From Planctomycetaceae bacterium (GTDB lineage: Bacteria; Planctomycetota; Planctomycetia; Pirellulales; Thermoguttaceae), in the NCBI GenBank assembly GCA_031287585.1, contig JAITST010000022.1, positions 1-15,994 on the forward strand: a DNA stretch of 15,994 nt. Direction: 5' to 3'. Below, in pieces: positions 13,718 to 15,994 of this stretch (within the stretch, counting starts at the first letter, position 1; each line of letters starts with the position of its first letter). The notes under the pieces are model-generated. The model ran no database searches. It saw nothing but the letters and a program-made list of their open reading frames with translations, and had not been told where the DNA came from. Made by a program: the position numbers and the translations under genes.

Positions 13718-14815
13718 TTAACTTGTTGTTCTCGAATTAATTGTTCGTTGAACTTCGTCTATCGATACATTTACTTTGTGCGCGATTTCTTTTTCTGAGT
13801 AGCCGTAATCTGATAACAGGAAAATGTCCTGCCGTGTTTCGGGTGATATTTTGTTGCCCGGAACCTGACGCGGTGATGTCGATGCAAATAACGATTCGAA
13901 CTGAGGATGTTCGGACGGCGTTGGTTGCGGCTTTGTTGACGGTAACGTTAGCGGTGAAATATCCGGTAACGGTGGTAATTCTGGACGGTGCGTTTCTTTA
14001 TGCGTTACAGCGTTACTGCCCACAGGATACGGACGGAGTACAGACGCTTTACTTATCGTTTCCTGATACGATTGTTTCTCGTCCGGCGTTGGTATGATTG
14101 TTTGCGTTGGTACAGGTAAACTCTCCTGCAAGTTTTCCATCTCCGCCCGCCACTGTGATTGTTCTTGCGTCAACTCGTCCAACACCGAACGGAACGAGTT
14201 AAGTTCGATAGACTCGTCGGCGATTGTTTCCAGTTCACTCATGACAGGTTGAAGTACGACAGGTTTTTTGGCAACAATATTTTCCGATGTTTGTTCGACT
14301 GACTGCTTTACGTTTTCTGTCGTCTGTTCATTTGTCTGCGGCAACACTTGTACAGCGTTGTTACTCGCGGTTTGTAATTGCGCTGTGGCGGCTTGGTTTT
14401 CGTAGGAAAACCTTTCGAGTTCGGAAATTAGCGATTCCGCACGGTCGTTCGCACGTTTGATTTCGTTAAGCATAACTTGCATCGCCGCGAGTTTGGTGTT
14501 CATCTGTGCGAGAGTCTGCCGTCCGACTTCGTGGATTCTGATTTCCCACTGTGCGACTTTGGGATGTGTTTGCTCACCGGTAAATGTTGGTGTTACCGAT
14601 GTCGCGGGACGTACATTAGTTCGCGGCAAACCGCGTTTGGGGTCACGCTCGGAGATAACCTGCGGTTGCCCCTTCGCCACCTCATTCTGCATCCGCCGCC
14701 GCTCTGCGGTTTTACTGTAATATACTCTGGCTCGACGAATAACAGTGACAGCCAAAATCAACAGCCCCAACGTCAAAAAAGTAGAAGGCGGAACCGCCAA
14801 TAAATAATCCCACAT
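13718..14815 (-). CDS. Membrane-anchored coiled-coil protein with C-terminal HTH
   Basis: A 365-residue protein of no recognised family. The start at 14815 (MWDYLLAVPPS) is preferred because GAGG lies about 6 nt upstream and the protein then opens with a transmembrane helix (about residues 12-27, TFLTLGLLILAVTVI) followed by positive charges, predicting a cytoplasmic remainder; an in-frame ATG at 14884 only adds an unusual leader. Residues about 90-150 are a predicted coiled coil (VGRQTLAQMNTKLAAMQVML and following). A long Pro/Thr/Gln-rich low-complexity linker follows. The last 45 residues, ISPETRQDIFLLSDYGYSEKEIAHKVNVSIDEVQRTI, look like a helix-turn-helix of the sigma-region-4 kind. The layout resembles DUF6115/DUF2802 proteins. 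It precedes scpA and xerD, so a link to chromosome organisation or envelope is possible but unproven. Confidence 0.75.
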   Translation of the reverse strand: MWDYLLAVPPSTFLTLGLLILAVTVIRRARVYYSKTAERRRMQNEVAKGQPQVISERDPKRGLPRTNVRPATSVTPTFTGEQTHPKVAQWEIRIHEVGRQTLAQMNTKLAAMQVMLNEIKRANDRAESLISELERFSYENQAATAQLQTASNNAVQVLPQTNEQTTENVKQSVEQTSENIVAKKPVVLQPVMSELETIADESIELNSFRSVLDELTQEQSQWRAEMENLQESLPVPTQTIIPTPDEKQSYQETISKASVLRPYPVGSNAVTHKETHRPELPPLPDISPLTLPSTKPQPTPSEHPQFESLFASTSPRQVPGNKISPETRQDIFLLSDYGYSEKEIAHKVNVSIDEVQRTINSRTTS

Positions 14816-14840
14816 CGTATCCTCAAAAAAAGTTGTAAAT

Positions 14841-14941
14841 CGTGCCGCGAAAAAACAAAAAACACCAACTGGTGAAGAGTACAAAAAAAACAGAATAAAA
14901 TCAAGAGGTATTGGTTGCGCATCGCGGCACGGAGAACAAGA
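14841..14941 (-). repeat. Leader region bounded by a perfect 10-bp inverted repeat
   Basis: CGTGCCGCGA at 14841-14850 and TCGCGGCACG at 14932-14941 are exact reverse complements, 81 nt apart, with a small internal stem CACC/GGTG at 14863-14874. The proximal arm lies 25 nt before the ATG of the membrane/HTH gene, so the RNA could form a closed structured leader. The interior is A-rich on the plus strand and carries no gene. Confidence 0.55.
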
Positions 14942-14968
14942 CGGCGACAGAGACAGAGCATCGCGTAT

Positions 14969-15175
14969 CTACAATTCCCTACGACTAACGTTTTTTTCCT
15001 CACGTTCTCTTTCGACTCGTCGTTGTACTGCCAAACGTCGGCACGCATCTTCTTTTTGACGATTGTACTCGTCCCGCTCTTCCCAAGTCATATTCTTGGT
15101 ATCTTCGTAAAGTTTGTTTCGTATCGCACGAAACATTTTGACGGGGTCATTAGTTGGGATTTCAATCACGAACAT
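14969..15175 (-). CDS. Putative antitoxin partner of the PIN-domain gene
   Basis: A 68-residue, highly charged, probably helical protein. FRAIRNKLYEDTKNMTWEERDEYNR resembles small proteins that often stand next to PIN-domain toxins of the same subtype, with a conserved 'IRxKLYExTKxM(S/T)xEE' theme; this recognition is from memory. AGGAG (complement of 15185-15189) lies 9 nt before the ATG at 15175. The gene overlaps the end of the PIN gene by 14 nt, so the order is toxin first, antitoxin second, the reverse of classic VapBC. No DNA-binding fold is obvious. It is intact although the toxin is broken. Confidence 0.6.
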   Translation of the reverse strand: MFVIEIPTNDPVKMFRAIRNKLYEDTKNMTWEERDEYNRQKEDACRRLAVQRRVEREREEKNVSRREL

Positions 15176-15659
15176 CGGAAGTATCTCCTGTAAAAAATTG
15201 AGGGGTTACAAAGGAAACAACGAGATAACGATTGAGCAAATTAACCGCATTAACACGGCTCATTGTTCGTTCTTTAACAATATGCTTCATATTCCAACTG
15301 ACGATATAATCGCAATGGGATACGACGGCATAAGCAACGTGTTCTAAATCGTCCTTATGTTTTTCTGATAAGACGTTTTCCTGTACGTATAATTTTGCTA
15401 AATCGCTTGCATCTTGCTTGACAGGAATTTCAATGTGCGGGATTCTATCGAGGAAATCGAAAATAAAATCTCGTTTGTTATCCGGTGCTTCGGTCAGTTC
15501 TCGTAGGAGAACTGGCGAAACAACCAATTCGTATCATTCGGAATTTTCCCCGATATAACGGAAAAATTCTTGTGTCATTTCTCTGCGTTCATCTTCGGGT
15601 TCAAATTCGCCGATGATCGAAGAATCAAGATAAAGCCGTATTTTACGAAATCGAATCAT
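15162..15659 (-). pseudogene. PIN-domain ribonuclease toxin gene with in-frame stop
   Basis: Reading from ATG at 15659, codons 1-41 encode MIRFRKIRLYLDSSIIGEFE and a further 21 residues, then TGA at 15536-15534, then the same frame continues YELVVSPVLLRELTEAPDNK to the end at 15162. Joined, the two parts form a full-length PIN protein (about 164 residues) with the first catalytic Asp12 (LYLDSS), the acidic EKHKDDLEHVAYA stretch and CDYIVSWNMKHIV. PIN toxins cleave RNA. The TGA most likely is a nonsense mutation. Translation from a TTG at 15527 would yield a fragment lacking Asp12 and so probably inactive. Other genes here use TGA as stop and TGG for Trp, so recoding is unlikely. A sequencing error is the main alternative. 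Confidence 0.8.
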
Positions 15660-15694
15660 TGTTTTTCCCCACACTAATGTCAAACTATAAAACT

Positions 15695-15730
15695 CCGTAC
15701 ATTGTACCGTCTTCCGATGCTTTTTGTCAA
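15695..15730 (-). promoter_or_regulatory. Toxin-antitoxin promoter with palindromic operator
   Basis: Minus strand: TTGACA (complement of 15725-15730), 18-nt spacer, TACAAT (complement of 15701-15706). The -10 lies within a near-perfect 15-nt palindrome CCGTACATTGTACCG at 15695-15709 (one mismatch). This is 36 nt before the PIN start and is where an autoregulator of a toxin-antitoxin pair would bind. Boxes are observed; the regulator is inferred. Confidence 0.55.
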
Positions 15731-15848
15731 GTACGCATTAACAGTAACGTTGATTTTCTAAATTAGCGAGTGTTCGTTTTGATTTCATCATCTGTTCACC
15801 CGAACGCAGTGACAGGGTTTTGCCTCGTCTCTACAATTCCGCGTGTGT

Positions 15849-15994
15849 TCATAATTTATCGTTATCCCAGTTGACGGGGGTGTAAAATTCAGTGGGGAAT
15901 TTATGTATTCCAGCAAGGACTTGCGTTTTTTTACAGTGAGTACATTGCTTGGCTTCGGATTGTTTTTCGGTGCGGTTGATACGTTCTTGGAGTT
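15849..15994 (-). CDS. C-terminus of a zinc-ribbon-like protein, 5' part outside window
   Basis: Minus strand, open from the right edge to TGA at 15851-15849; 48 codons visible. The sequence reads RINRTEKQSEAKQCTHCKKT and then a hydrophobic/aromatic tail, FPTEFYTPVNWDND, ending KL. The CxxC knuckle and the charged segment before it suggest half of a zinc ribbon or a tail after a coiled coil. The conserved-looking composition supports coding, but no family is recognised and the N-terminus is unseen. Confidence 0.5.
   Translation of the reverse strand, partial: LQERINRTEKQSEAKQCTHCKKTQVLAGIHKFPTEFYTPVNWDNDKL

Noticed and set aside
14816..14884. Earlier ATG at 14884 for the membrane/HTH protein
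   Set aside because: The start at 14815 has a GAGG at proper distance and gives a clean N-terminal transmembrane helix; the extension crosses the arm of the inverted repeat.
15534..15536. TGA read as tryptophan or selenocysteine in the PIN gene
   Set aside because: Other genes here use TGG for Trp and TGA as stop (lipoprotein at 1561), and no SECIS-like hairpin was recognised right after the TGA.
1..15994. CRISPR array, tRNA, rRNA or transposase
   Set aside because: No regularly spaced repeats, cloverleaf-like sequence, rRNA motif or transposase domain was seen; the only recombinase is Xer-like and chromosomal in context.

Overview
The window looks like a chromosomal segment from an anaerobic planctomycete of moderate G+C content. 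The evidence is a truncated DUF1559 gene (prepilin-like family, hugely expanded in Planctomycetes), a small transthyretin-like lipoprotein beside it, genes often lacking Shine-Dalgarno sequences, and an oxygen-sensitive class III ribonucleotide reductase. A gut or sediment member is plausible, but the exact lineage cannot be fixed from sequence alone. No phage, insertion sequence, CRISPR array, rRNA or tRNA was seen.

Layout. Plus strand, left half: DUF1559 protein (5' cut by the window edge), small lipoprotein, pilT-type retraction ATPase with a good sigma70-like promoter, a dispersed imperfect-palindrome repeat, and asnB. Next comes a long non-coding leader (5113-5751) with a strong promoter and a cobalamin riboswitch. 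It is followed by a short ORF that matches only the N-terminus of MetE, then a tight dcd-nrdD-nrdG operon. The minus-strand half converges on it: an AMMECR1-MEMO1 fusion with its own promoter, xerD-like recombinase overlapping scpA, a membrane/coiled-coil/HTH protein, a PIN-domain toxin gene broken by an in-frame TGA with an intact putative antitoxin overlapping it, and the C-terminus of a zinc-ribbon protein at the right edge.

How it fits together. The central unit is the most interesting. A cobalamin riboswitch normally shuts down B12-independent isozymes (MetE, class I or III RNR) when B12 is plentiful and B12-dependent ones (MetH, class II NrdJ) can work. Here the riboswitch, ribosome-binding site and first ~40 codons of a metE-like gene sit directly upstream of dcd-nrdD-nrdG. 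The simplest reading is that a deletion or duplication of a riboswitch-metE unit put deoxynucleotide synthesis under B12 control. The metE stub overlaps the dcd start by 17 nt and contains a strong hairpin just before the dcd ribosome-binding site, so translational coupling is possible. Other notable points are a tiny promoter-SD-mini-ORF-hairpin unit in the nrdG/MEMO convergent gap, the nonsense-mutated toxin, and a 10-bp inverted repeat framing the leader of the membrane/HTH gene.
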